Positions 36,759-45,235 of a stretch of DNA of 64,000 nucleotides are shown here, piece by piece. The notes under the pieces were generated by a model. It saw nothing but the letters and a program-made list of their open reading frames with translations. It made no database searches and was not told the DNA's origin. Within the stretch, counting starts at the first letter, position 1, and each line of letters begins with the position of its first letter. The position numbers were made by a program, and so were the translations under genes. This DNA is from JAXMHN01 sp964578605. Its GTDB lineage: Bacteria; Verrucomicrobiota; Verrucomicrobiia; Limisphaerales; SIBE01. The stretch covers positions 1 to 64,000 of the forward strand of contig CAZODO010000014.1 of assembly GCA_964578605.1 (NCBI GenBank), written 5' to 3'.

Positions 36759-37058
36759 ATGTCCCTAGAACTCCCGATCGACGGCGTCCTTGATCTGCAC
36801 ACCTTCCGCCCGCAAGACCTCAAGGAGTTGGTGCCCGATTACCTGGAGGCTTGCCGGGAACGAGGGATTCTTCGCGTCCGCATCATCCATGGCAAAGGGA
36901 TCGGCAATCTGCGCCGCACGGTTCATTCCATCCTCTCCAAGCATCCCGGGATCGAATCGTTTGCTTTGGCGAGCACCGGTTTCGGCGGTTGGGGCGCCAC
37001 GATCGTGCATCTGACACCGCCGTCCGCCACGCCCAACGCTCCTGGGGCCAAGGAGTGA
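36759..37058 (+). CDS. Smr-domain protein
   Basis: The 99-residue protein is a single Smr domain: DGVLDLHTFRPQD with the DLH motif and IIHGKGIGNLRRTV with the HGxG motif. Smr domains are nucleic-acid nicking or structure-binding modules, usually at the C-terminus of MutS2; here it is free-standing. It begins 15 bp after the GH116 stop. Confidence 0.88.
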   Translation: MSLELPIDGVLDLHTFRPQDLKELVPDYLEACRERGILRVRIIHGKGIGNLRRTVHSILSKHPGIESFALASTGFGGWGATIVHLTPPSATPNAPGAKE

Positions 37059-37068
37059 TCCGGCGCGG

Positions 37069-37605
37069 TCAGCCGCCGAACAGGGCCCGGGCGACCGCCA
37101 GGAGGAACTGAGCCACAAAGAAAAAGGCCGTCCCTGCCGCAAACACCAGCGCAAGAAACGCCGCGGCAAGCCAGAAAACGATCTGGCGCGCAGGGCGTTC
37201 GGGTGTCGCCGGATTGTAATGCTGATCCAGAAGGCGCAAGTTCCTGATGTTCGCCTTCCAGACCGCGTCAAAGATATCGCCCAAGACGGGAAAAGTCCCC
37301 ACGAGCGCTTCCACGGCGAGATTGCCCATCATTTTGGCGAGTACCTTCTTTTGCAGGCCAAGGCGAGCCGATTCGTACACGAGGTAAAATGAGATGACCA
37401 TCCCGACTACGTCGCCCAACCCAGGCAGAACTCCGAGAAGCGGGTCCAAACCGATCCGGTACCCGCTCGGCAGCACGATCGACTGGTCCATCAGGACGCT
37501 CCATGACCGGATGCGCCGGTAACGGGGATTTTCGGGATAGACGATCCGCTGGGCGCGTTTCCCATCCGCATGTGCGCTGGATTGTGTCGTGAGTTGTTCG
37601 TTCAT
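37069..37605 (-). CDS. DUF4112 membrane protein
   Basis: The 178-residue protein has LDPLLGVLPGLGDVVGM, EALVGTFPVLGDIFDAVWKAN and a C-terminal hydrophobic helix (WLAAAFLALVFAAGTAFFFV), the DUF4112 pattern. Function is unknown. The ATG at 37605 was chosen because the longer frame reads into the repeat array upstream and translates it as VYRAF repeats. It converges with the Smr gene, with a 10-bp gap. Confidence 0.85.
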   Translation of the reverse strand: MNEQLTTQSSAHADGKRAQRIVYPENPRYRRIRSWSVLMDQSIVLPSGYRIGLDPLLGVLPGLGDVVGMVISFYLVYESARLGLQKKVLAKMMGNLAVEALVGTFPVLGDIFDAVWKANIRNLRLLDQHYNPATPERPARQIVFWLAAAFLALVFAAGTAFFFVAQFLLAVARALFGG

Positions 37606-37684
37606 CCTGGCTCTTTGCTTTGAGCAGGGTAACACCAAACCGCTGGTCAAGCCACGAGGCTGCCAGTTGACGCCGCATAGACTA

Positions 37685-37808
37685 TAAACGCACGCTAAAC
37701 GCACGCTAAACGCACGATAAACGCACGATAAACGCACGATAAACGCACGATAAACGCATGTATACATGAGTTTACCATGTGTTTAACATGAGTATGACAT
37801 GTGTAATT
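37685..37808. repeat. 11-bp-period tandem repeat array, two unit types
   Basis: Seven units of TAAACGCACGA (the first two end in C, the last is TAAACGCATGT) run from 37685 to 37761. From 37765 four further units at the same 11-bp period begin with CATG: CATGAGTTTAC, CATGTGTTTAA, CATGAGTATGA, CATGTGTAATT. The array lies between the DUF4112 gene start and the antiporter end. Confidence 0.9.
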
Positions 37809-38010
37809 ATTGGATGGCTGGCGGATGCGGTTCAGCAAAACCTCGGATCGGCCTTAAGCCCTTTCCCAACCGGCCGCCCTCGCGCGCAACTATCCAGGCG
37901 GCAAAACCGGGCATGGGATGGGTTCGCCAACGGATCGCCAATTATCCCCGGCCGTTGAACACGGTGAAAACCTACGGGGCGGATGGCGGCTGGTTCTCTG
38001 CGGTCGCGGC

Positions 38011-39750
38011 TCAAGAGTTGCCGCATTCCAGGACCGACATGCCCACCAGCTCGATGTGGTTGTCGCTCGAGAGCCGCAAGACGCGAAACCGGAGACAATC
38101 GAACTCGACGACGGCGTCCAGGGTCGTCCCTTCGGGCCCAAGTTCGCGGCGCATCACGTCGTGGAGCGTCGTCTCGGGAGGCGCGTCGATGTGAATGGAA
38201 TAGAACGCCTCCAGCTCGCCGACGGTTGTCGTGCCTCGGAACGGGAACTCGACATCGGTCGGCACTGTTGAAGATTCGTCAGGGTTCTTGCCAAACACCT
38301 GGTCCACGAGCGATTCCGTTCCTGGCCGAAGCACAAGCATGATGTGATCGCCCGCGTGAATGCGGGTGCTTCCTTGCGGAGGGATGACCTTTCCGTCGCG
38401 GGCGATGAGGGCGATGACGACCCCGCCCGGGAGAGCCAACTCTCTGACAAGGCGCCCGGCCGCCCGAGAGTCTTCGCTAAGGGCGTAATCGACCACTTTC
38501 CCGTCTACTTTGCGAAGGGAACTGATCTCGAGAGTGACGGGCGGTTCAGGATCTCGCGGGCGCTCCAGGCCGAGCAGCCTGGCCGCGGGAGTTAGGCTGG
38601 CCCCCTGGAGCATGGCGGAGACGACCACGATGAAGAACACCACGTCGAAAAGCAGCGACGCCTGCAATGAAATCTCCGGCGTCGCGAGCATCAGGGGGAA
38701 GGTCGCCAGCGTGATCGGCACCGCTCCTTTCAACCCGACCCACGAAAGGAACGTGAGCTCCCGCCAGCTGAACTTGAACGGGAGCGCCGAAATCCAAACG
38801 GCAACGGGTCGCGCCACCAGCATCAAGACCACGCTGACCAGGAGGGCTTTGCCGCTGACCTCCAACAGCCGGCTCGGAAAGCACAGCAGGCCCAGGGTGA
38901 CGAACATGATGATCTGGGCCAGCCAGGCAATCGCGTCATGGAACCGGCGGATTCCTTGCTGGAAAGATAACGGCCGGTTCCCGATCACCACCCCCGCCAG
39001 GTAGACCGCCAGGAAGCCACTCCCGTTCAGGTGAGCCGCGAGCCCGTAGATCACAAGGCAACAGGCGCTCACGAGGACCGGATACATCCCGGTGGCGCCG
39101 AGTTCGATGCGGTTGACGACCCAAGCGGATGCAACCCCTCCGATCAGGCCGAGAACCGCTCCGATCAGCATTTGTGAGGCGAACAAGCCCAGCAGACCGG
39201 GTCCGAGCGATACGTTGCCGAGCAGGAGTTCAATGCAGCCCACGGTCAGGAAGATCGCCATCGGGTCGTTGGAGGCGCTTTCCACTTCCAGCACGGCCGA
39301 GATCCGCTTCGGCAGCCCAACCCCACCCCAACGCAGGATCGAGAACACGGCGGAAGCGTCGGTAGACCCAACGATGCTCCCCAGCAGAAACCCTTCCAGC
39401 AGGGAGATGCCAAGGATCCAGGAAGCCGCCACGCCCGTGATAGCGGCGGTCACCAGGACCCCCAGCGTAGCCAACAGAACGGACGGCTGCCAGGCCACCC
39501 GAATTGCACTCAGCGACGTGCCAAGCCCGCCGTCGAAGAGGATTGCCGCCAGCGCGATCGTTCCCACGGCATGCGCAAGCCGGTAATTCTCAAATTCAAT
39601 GCCCCCAATGCCTTCCGATCCCGCCACAATGCCGACGACAAGGAACAGGACCAGTACAGGCACGCCGAGGCGAGTCGATAACTTGCTGGAAGCAATGCCC
39701 AGCAAGAGCAACACGCCCGTCACGAGAATCAGAGTGTCAACTGCGAACAT
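38011..39750 (-). CDS. Cation/proton antiporter, NhaP2/CvrA type
   Basis: The 579-residue protein has about 12 hydrophobic segments of a CPA1-type antiporter (VGTIALAAILFDGGLGTS, then VLEVESASNDPMAIFLT with the Asn-Asp ion site). After residue 400 it has a cytosolic TrkA-C-like domain (LPGGVVIALIARDGKVIPP, then IHAGDHIMLVL), and the last 110 residues resemble the C-terminal domain of NhaP2. It likely exchanges potassium or sodium for protons across the inner membrane. The ATG at 39750 skips a 15-residue upstream extension. Confidence 0.9.
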   Translation of the reverse strand: MFAVDTLILVTGVLLLLGIASSKLSTRLGVPVLVLFLVVGIVAGSEGIGGIEFENYRLAHAVGTIALAAILFDGGLGTSLSAIRVAWQPSVLLATLGVLVTAAITGVAASWILGISLLEGFLLGSIVGSTDASAVFSILRWGGVGLPKRISAVLEVESASNDPMAIFLTVGCIELLLGNVSLGPGLLGLFASQMLIGAVLGLIGGVASAWVVNRIELGATGMYPVLVSACCLVIYGLAAHLNGSGFLAVYLAGVVIGNRPLSFQQGIRRFHDAIAWLAQIIMFVTLGLLCFPSRLLEVSGKALLVSVVLMLVARPVAVWISALPFKFSWRELTFLSWVGLKGAVPITLATFPLMLATPEISLQASLLFDVVFFIVVVSAMLQGASLTPAARLLGLERPRDPEPPVTLEISSLRKVDGKVVDYALSEDSRAAGRLVRELALPGGVVIALIARDGKVIPPQGSTRIHAGDHIMLVLRPGTESLVDQVFGKNPDESSTVPTDVEFPFRGTTTVGELEAFYSIHIDAPPETTLHDVMRRELGPEGTTLDAVVEFDCLRFRVLRLSSDNHIELVGMSVLECGNS

Positions 39751-39947
39751 CCGCCGGCGAATCCGCCCCTGAGACACACCTCCGACAGGAGTCACGGAAA
39801 CCGCAATAGCCTAGGAGGTTCGACACCGTTTGGGAAGCCCTGTTGATCGGGATGGGACACTTTTCGCTAGAGCGGGCGCAAATCCGGCCTTCGGCCGCCC
39901 CGCGGACCGCTATCGCAAGCGCATTTTCGTCGAAGTTCCCGGCGGCT

Positions 39948-39976
39948 TTGACGAGACCCAGCCCGCGTGTTAGGGT
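39948..39976 (+). promoter_or_regulatory. Candidate sigma-70 promoter of the TlpA-like gene
   Basis: TTGACG (39948-39953), a 17-bp spacer and TAGGGT (39971-39976) lie about 88 bp before the ATG at 40065, in the divergent region between the antiporter and the thioredoxin gene. Confidence 0.4.
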
Positions 39977-40064
39977 CAGCCATTCACGGGGGGCGCCAAT
40001 GAGCAATGATCAGTAAAGCCCCACGGCCACCGAGGCGGCTTGGCCTCGCGCATTGAAAGCATTC

Positions 40065-41165
40065 ATGAAAATCAGCACTTCCATAGGATTAGCCGGGTTG
40101 TTTCTCGCCGGGACCATCGGGTCTGCCCAAGGTGCCGCCACCTTAAAGGTGGGCGATCCCGCGCCAAAATTGCAGGTCGGCAAGTGGGTTCAAGGCGAAC
40201 CTGTCAAGGAGCTCGAGAAGGGCAAAGTTTACATTGTCGAGTTCTGGGCGACCTGGTGCGGACCCTGCCGGGTCTCGATTCCCCATCTCAACGAGATCCA
40301 TAACCAGTTCAAAGACAAAGGATTGATCGTCATTGGCCAGGACGTCTGGGAGCGGGACGAGAGCAAGGTGGAGCCGTTCGTGAAGTCCATGGGCGAGAAA
40401 ATGACCTACCGCGTCGCGTTGGACGACAAAGAGGGAAGCGAGAAAGGCAAGATGGCCGAGACCTGGATGGAAGCCGCCGGGCAGAATGGAATCCCTGCGG
40501 CGTTTCTCATCAACAAGGACGCCATCATCGCTTGGATCGGCCATCCGATGACGCTCACCCCAGAACTGGTCCAGTCCGTCCTGGACGGCAAGTTCGATAT
40601 TCAAAAGGCCCAAGCCGAATTCCTGGAGGAACAACGGAACAACGAACTACGGCGCGCTGCCCAGGTGCCGATCAGCAAACTCTCGGCCGCCCTCCAAAAA
40701 AAGGATTACGCGGAAGTCGACGCTCAATTGGCCGAGGCCGGGAAGCTCATGCCTAAGGAAGACTTCGCGAGGCTGAAGGGCTTTGTGCTCGTGGCCAAGC
40801 GCGATTATCCCGCCGTGAAGAAGCACCTTCAGGAAACCTATGACATCAAGGCCGGGCAAAAGCCGCCCACCGAGTCCGCCAATCCGTTGAACGAGATCGC
40901 ATGGCGCATGGCCCTGGACCCGGAAATCTCTGCGGCAGACCTCGCCCATGCCGAAACGATCGCTCGCTGGGCCGATGACGCCAGCGATAATAAATCCTGG
41001 ATGATCATGGACACCGTCGCCCGCGTGCTCTTCCGGCGCGACAAGCAGCAGGAAGCGATCAAGCTGCAGCAGAAAGCACTTGAACTCGCGGACGAGCAGG
41101 CGAAGCCCCAATTGGAACAGACACTCGAGAGCTACAAGAAAGGCGAACTCCCGCCCGACGAATAG
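40065..41165 (+). CDS. Exported TlpA-like thioredoxin with helical C-terminal domain
   Basis: The 366-residue protein has a signal peptide (ISTSIGLAGLFLAGTIGSAQG) and an AhpC/TSA-redoxin domain with the active site EFWATWCGPCRV, plus the cis-proline region IPAAFLINKD. From about residue 190 a helical, TPR-like region follows (AEFLEEQRNNELRRAAQ, then QQEAIKLQQKALELADEQ). It probably reduces disulfides in the envelope. The ATG at 40065 is preferred to the TTG four codons upstream because the signal peptide then starts with MKIS. Confidence 0.88.
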   Translation: MKISTSIGLAGLFLAGTIGSAQGAATLKVGDPAPKLQVGKWVQGEPVKELEKGKVYIVEFWATWCGPCRVSIPHLNEIHNQFKDKGLIVIGQDVWERDESKVEPFVKSMGEKMTYRVALDDKEGSEKGKMAETWMEAAGQNGIPAAFLINKDAIIAWIGHPMTLTPELVQSVLDGKFDIQKAQAEFLEEQRNNELRRAAQVPISKLSAALQKKDYAEVDAQLAEAGKLMPKEDFARLKGFVLVAKRDYPAVKKHLQETYDIKAGQKPPTESANPLNEIAWRMALDPEISAADLAHAETIARWADDASDNKSWMIMDTVARVLFRRDKQQEAIKLQQKALELADEQAKPQLEQTLESYKKGELPPDE

Positions 41166-41307
41166 TGGCCCTGCGATTGTTCCGATTCAGAGATGCGGGG
41201 GGACGGAATCCATTTCGTCCCCCCGCACGGCCGCGATGCCCCTTGCACGTCAAAGAGGGGGCGGATGCTCATTCGATTCGTCGTTCATCTATTGACCGAA
41301 TTCGATA

Positions 41308-41326
41308 ATCCGATAACTTGTCGGAT
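41308..41326. promoter_or_regulatory. Inverted repeat at the toxin-antitoxin start, possible operator
   Basis: ATCCGA (41308-41313) and TCGGAT (41321-41326) form a perfect 6-bp inverted repeat with a 7-bp centre, ending one base before the antitoxin ATG. Antitoxins commonly bind such sites to repress their own operon. Confidence 0.4.
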
Positions 41327-41563
41327 ATGAAGAAGACAGCGTCGGTCGCGGAGTTCACCAAGCAGTTCGGGCCCATTACGAACGCTCTTGCTCCCGGCGA
41401 ATCGGTGCAAGTGACCAGCTACGGCAAGGTGCACGGACGCTACATTCGCGAGGGAACGCCTCAACGACGCAAGAAGTGCAATCTGGGACGGCGTCTGGCC
41501 CAGGAGGACTACAGCGTGGCACAAGGACAGCAACTCATTGACGCGATCGTGTCGGAGGCATGA
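41327..41563 (+). CDS. Antitoxin of a PIN-type toxin-antitoxin pair
   Basis: The 78-residue protein begins MKKTASVAEFTKQFGPITN, like the Phd/YefM-type or prevent-host-death antitoxin N-terminus, followed by a strand pair (ESVQVTSYGKVHGRYI). The C-terminus (DYSVAQGQQLIDAIVSEA) would bind the toxin. The stop overlaps the next ATG as ATGA. The assignment rests on size, position and the partner more than on strong motifs. Confidence 0.75.
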   Translation: MKKTASVAEFTKQFGPITNALAPGESVQVTSYGKVHGRYIREGTPQRRKKCNLGRRLAQEDYSVAQGQQLIDAIVSEA

Positions 41564-42003
41564 CGCATTATCTCGACCTTGGATTTCTGCTCTGCCTGGT
41601 CACCAAGTCTTCAGGCAGTCGCGCTGCCTGGGATGCGGTCCGCCCCCTTCCTCAGCCCCTCTTGATCACGGCTTACCAGGCGCTGCAAGTGGAAAACGGC
41701 TTGCGCAAGCGCCTGCTCGGAAAGGACGCGAAACTCCAGGCTGTCGCCGCTCGGGCGTGGGGGTTGTGGCAATTCTACTTGCGCGAAATGGTCTTCGCGC
41801 TCGCTCCCGCGCCATGGGACGCCGCGTTGGCACTGGCCCGATCCTGGAACGAGCGTATTGCGATGGAACCGCCCACCAGCAGCTTTCTCCTGCATCCAGC
41901 CGTCGCAGCGTCCTGTGGTTGCACCCACTTCTTCAGTTTTCAACCCGAGTGTCGGACCCTCGCAGCCGCGGCGGGCATGAACCTCGTGCCAGCGCGGCTG
42001 TGA
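41560..42003 (+). CDS. PIN-domain toxin (VapC-like)
   Basis: The 147-residue protein starts THYLDLGFLLCLVTKSSGS, with the first PIN aspartate. A conserved Glu lies in ALQVENGLRKRL, and the C-terminal strand HFFSFQPECRTLAAAAGM matches the usual FLSFD.R...A..AG motif, except that the aspartate at that site is Gln (SFQPE). PIN toxins are ribonucleases that cut tRNA or rRNA. The Gln change may weaken metal binding, or the following Glu may serve. It is coupled to the antitoxin by ATGA. Confidence 0.8.
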   Translation: MTHYLDLGFLLCLVTKSSGSRAAWDAVRPLPQPLLITAYQALQVENGLRKRLLGKDAKLQAVAARAWGLWQFYLREMVFALAPAPWDAALALARSWNERIAMEPPTSSFLLHPAVAASCGCTHFFSFQPECRTLAAAAGMNLVPARL

Positions 42004-42073
42004 TTCGCATTCGCGACGGCGCAAGCGCCAGTCAGTCAGTCATTGGGTGCTCGTAAAGAACCACTTATAAAAC

Positions 42074-42113
42074 GTCGCACACTCTGTCCACATCTGTGGA
42101 CAAAATGTGCGAC
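42074..42113. terminator. Strong 40-bp palindrome between convergent genes
   Basis: Arms of 19 bp (GTCGCACACTCTGTCCACA and TGTGGACAAAATGTGCGAC) match at 17 of 19 positions with a 2-base centre. It lies between the ends of the PIN toxin and the sugar-isomerase-like gene, so a bidirectional terminator is the simplest reading. There is no long T-run, and a protein-binding site is possible. Confidence 0.5.
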
Positions 42114-42159
42114 ATTTCAAAGACGCGGAGTTCTGAACCCGTCAACTCCGGGTGCGAGC

Positions 42160-43593
42160 TCAGCCTTCCTCGACCAACTTCATGCCCAGCAGGCGGACGA
42201 GGTGGCGGGCCGTATCCATATGGTTATCGTAAAAGACCACACGGTGCAGCAGGGTCATGGCGTCTTCACTGTCAATGGCGCTGCTCCAGTTGGCAGCCAT
42301 GGTCGCCGCATCACGCACTTCGGTGACAATCTGGGTCCGGCAGGCACGAACTGATCTGGCCGGGACTTCGATAATTTTGCCGGTGGACGCGAGGAGGGTT
42401 TCCAGGTTAACCAGCTTGGTGCGGGTGACGGTTTGACCCACACGGTACTGGACTTCGGGGACGCAGCCGCTGCCGCTGACCTCAGAATGCCCGCGCAACA
42501 GGTAAGGCGCCGGTTTGCTCGCGATCCCCTCCATCTTCAAGGGCGCCGTGCAATGCGCCGTCCACAGGACGTTCCGAGACGTGTCAAAGGTGGCGTTCCC
42601 TTGGAAACCGGCGCGGTCAATCGCGTACTGGAACAGCATCATGGTCAGCAGCGAATCCATGTCGCCTTCGCAAGCGGCTGGAATCCCGCTGTCCCGGAGC
42701 CGGGCGAAGCCCAGGCAGGGGAATCCTTTGGGCAGCCAGCCCATGCACGTGCCGATCGCTAATCCCTGGGCTTGCTCCCGTTCGATAAGGCGGTGCAGAG
42801 CCACGCTGACGCGGGCCGCTTTGTTAATGTCTTCCGTCGAGGGTTCGACGATCTCTTTTGCTTCATCGGTCCAACGCTTGGCTTCCGCCCGAACCGCATC
42901 GGCATCGGCCCCGTCGATCAGCTCTCCGAAAGCCTTCTCCTCGATCGCAATCACATCCGCCCCCAAACGTTTCTTGACTTCCTCCGGTGACCGCGCGGCT
43001 GCGGTTCCTTGAGCGGGCGGGAACAACAGGATTCGGCTTTGCTGCATCAAAGAAGGGACCCTTAGCAGCCGCAGAGCTCTTTCGAGCTCGTTATAATCGC
43101 TCGTGGCGAACAGGGTGACCGGCTTTCCCTGCCGCTGCCAGCGGTGCGCGTACATCCAATCGTGACCGCTCGCCGGAAGCGAGAACACGATCATCGGATG
43201 GTTGCCATCGAGAATGGGCTGCACCACCGGAAGCAGAGCAAAGATCTGCAAATTCACCGCTAGCACCGGTGTCTTGGGCCCGAACTTCTCCAGAAGCGCC
43301 GCGGTTTGCGCCGCGGTTGTGGCCTGCCCCATGATCAACTCGACATTGCCCAGGTCCTTTTCCGCCTTAACCAGCCGGGCCTTCATGGCTTCGAACTGGG
43401 TGGCATCGGCTCCCCAATTGCGGTCGGCAGGCCCTGGGTTGCCTGTGAAGATCACGCCAATTCGCGCCTTGCGAGGCAGTCGAGGCGCAGGCATTTCTCC
43501 AGCCCGTGCGTAGACAAGGCCGGCGGTTGAAATGGCCAGTCCGGCAGCCATGCCGGTCTGCAGAAACCCACGTCGCGTGCATTGGTAACACAT
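42160..43593 (-). CDS. Tat-exported sugar-isomerase-like protein
   Basis: The 477-residue protein starts MCYQCTRRGFLQTGMAAG, a Tat signal with twin arginines, reached from the ATG at 43593. The body resembles the L-fucose/L-arabinose isomerase fold: LPVVQPILDGNHPMIVFS, then CEGDMDSLLTMMLFQYA with likely metal ligands Glu and Asp, and WTAHCTAPLKMEG. Export is unusual for an isomerase, so the role may differ. It lies 206 bp downstream of the CE15 gene in the same direction. Confidence 0.75.
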   Translation of the reverse strand: MCYQCTRRGFLQTGMAAGLAISTAGLVYARAGEMPAPRLPRKARIGVIFTGNPGPADRNWGADATQFEAMKARLVKAEKDLGNVELIMGQATTAAQTAALLEKFGPKTPVLAVNLQIFALLPVVQPILDGNHPMIVFSLPASGHDWMYAHRWQRQGKPVTLFATSDYNELERALRLLRVPSLMQQSRILLFPPAQGTAAARSPEEVKKRLGADVIAIEEKAFGELIDGADADAVRAEAKRWTDEAKEIVEPSTEDINKAARVSVALHRLIEREQAQGLAIGTCMGWLPKGFPCLGFARLRDSGIPAACEGDMDSLLTMMLFQYAIDRAGFQGNATFDTSRNVLWTAHCTAPLKMEGIASKPAPYLLRGHSEVSGSGCVPEVQYRVGQTVTRTKLVNLETLLASTGKIIEVPARSVRACRTQIVTEVRDAATMAANWSSAIDSEDAMTLLHRVVFYDNHMDTARHLVRLLGMKLVEEG

Positions 43594-43799
43594 AATAGGC
43601 AAGGATATTCGCGTTGCAGAACGCAGTTTTTTGGCTGATGGTGCGACCCTACTGGCAAGAACCCCCGCTGTGCAAGCCCGGAAATGATCACCTCTCGCTG
43701 GGAACCTGCTTGCGAATAGCCGCTTGTTTTGGCGACAGGAGATAGCATCAAGAAGCCGCTGGGTTTCCCGCTGTGAATCACCCTGCACGCATCCTGCCT

Positions 43800-44966
43800 T
43801 TACCGGCGGAGCGGATGCGCGGCGGCAAAATCCATGAACCTGGCCCAGTCATACGCGGTCAGGTTATGCTCGCCGCGGCGCAAGTGGTATCCGATGGCCC
43901 CGGCGTGGAGGGGGTGTTCGGGGTCAGGCATGCGATCCGTCTCCAGGCCCTGGGTACCCAGGAGGGCGAAAACGGGCGTGGCGTGAACGGCGGTTAGGAA
44001 TTCGCTCTTCGGATCCGCCCAAGCGTCTTCGGTCGCGCTGCTGATGTAAAGGAGCCGCGGGGCGATCAGCGCCGCAAGCATGTGCTGGTCCACCGGCAGT
44101 TCGTTTTCGCGGTCGTTGTACCGCTTGTAGTTGGCGCAAAACCAGTGCGGAAAGGCGCGGTTGATATCGCGAACACGCTCGCCTGTCTTGCCCCGGGCCA
44201 GGGCTGCGCCGGTCGAGCCGGAATCGTTGCTCACTACCATGGCGAAACGCTCATCCTCGGCTCCCGCCCACAAGGCTGTCTTGCCGCCTCGGGAATGGCC
44301 GACGACGGCGACGCGCCGCTTGTCGATGCGCGCGTCTTGTTCCAGGTAATCCATTGCCCGGCTTGCGCCCCAGGCCCACGCGGCAACGGCACCCCAGCGA
44401 CTCCCCTCATCCGCCACCTGGGAGGGGAACAACCCAATGACCCCGTTGGTCCAGCTGTCGGCGTTGTCAGGCGCGAGATCGGCATAGTGAAAGGCCGCCG
44501 CCGCGAAGCCTTTGGCGACGATCTCTTCCGCCGGCCAGAAGGGGCTCTTGACCTTCCGTGTCGGGTCGATGTTTTCCCAGCCGCGATTGCAGATGAGAAG
44601 GAAGCACGGCGCGGGCGCAACCGTATTTGGGATGAAGAGCACGAGCCGCATGAAACCCTCGCCGCCCGGCCCGCCATAGCGGATGCGGACTTGTTTGCGC
44701 GTGGCCTTTCCTTCCATGGCATCAGCCGCTTCGTCGAAGACTTCGAACTGGAGGTCTTGCGGCCGCCCGATGGGCGCCCGTCCATAAACGTGTTGCCGAA
44801 ACAACTCCAGGATCTCGGGCCTTCGTTGCCGGCGCCATTGGTCGGCTGACACCACCCTCTCTCCGGCGGAGGTGACGAGCGGATCGGGCAGATTCGCCGC
44901 GGCACCGTGCGCCAAGACGGCGGCAAGCAGGAAGCATCCGGCGGGAAGAAGAAGGCGTGGTTTCAC
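43800..44966 (-). CDS. Exported CE15-like glucuronoyl esterase
   Basis: The 388-residue protein has a signal peptide (KPRLLLPAGCFLLAAVLAHG) when started at the GTG at 44966; an ATG 63 bp upstream is open but gives a poor leader. The catalytic serine is in VVGHSRGGKTALW, the CE15 GxSRxGK motif; NDSGSTGAAL, WADPKSEF and RRGEHNLTAYDW supply other conserved residues including the His. CE15 enzymes cut ester links between lignin alcohols and glucuronic acid on xylan. It belongs to the carbohydrate-enzyme run here. Confidence 0.85.
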   Translation of the reverse strand: MKPRLLLPAGCFLLAAVLAHGAAANLPDPLVTSAGERVVSADQWRRQRRPEILELFRQHVYGRAPIGRPQDLQFEVFDEAADAMEGKATRKQVRIRYGGPGGEGFMRLVLFIPNTVAPAPCFLLICNRGWENIDPTRKVKSPFWPAEEIVAKGFAAAAFHYADLAPDNADSWTNGVIGLFPSQVADEGSRWGAVAAWAWGASRAMDYLEQDARIDKRRVAVVGHSRGGKTALWAGAEDERFAMVVSNDSGSTGAALARGKTGERVRDINRAFPHWFCANYKRYNDRENELPVDQHMLAALIAPRLLYISSATEDAWADPKSEFLTAVHATPVFALLGTQGLETDRMPDPEHPLHAGAIGYHLRRGEHNLTAYDWARFMDFAAAHPLRR

Positions 44967-45059
44967 GGACGAGAGCGTAGACCGGCATGGCCCTGATGAC
45001 AAACATCTGTCACGCGATGCCCCGCACACCAGGCACTGCCGATATTCAAGTATTGTTCC

Positions 45060-45125
45060 ACTATGGTCTTACTATTATAAGTTAGTAAAACCATGCTAGA
45101 ATATTAGTTAAATGTTGGTTAAAAC
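45060..45125. repeat. AT-rich degenerate 11-bp-period repeats
   Basis: Six degenerate 11-bp steps can be read: ACTATGGTCTT, ACTATTATAAG, TTAGTAAAACC, ATGCTAGAATA, TTAGTTAAATG, TTGGTTAAAAC. An inverted repeat, TGGTCTTACTA with TAGTAAAACCA, matches at 10 of 11 positions. It lies in the gap between the CE15 and GH50-like genes and is far richer in AT than its surroundings. Confidence 0.6.
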
Positions 45126-45235
45126 CCGTTCCGGTCCGTGCCCAAGGCGGTTTCTGTGCGAAACCATTCCCGGGTCACCCCGGACCTCTCACGCGAACCC
45201 GCGAGCACGTGATGGTTGGCGTTTCCCCCGAACTC

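Noticed and set aside
37606..37767. N-terminal extension of the DUF4112 gene into the repeat array
   Set aside because: The residues are translated repeats (VYRAF...), and the ATG at 37605 starts a normal-length DUF4112 protein.
37685..37808. Possible second CRISPR array
   Set aside because: Units are 11 bp and directly adjacent, with no spacers.
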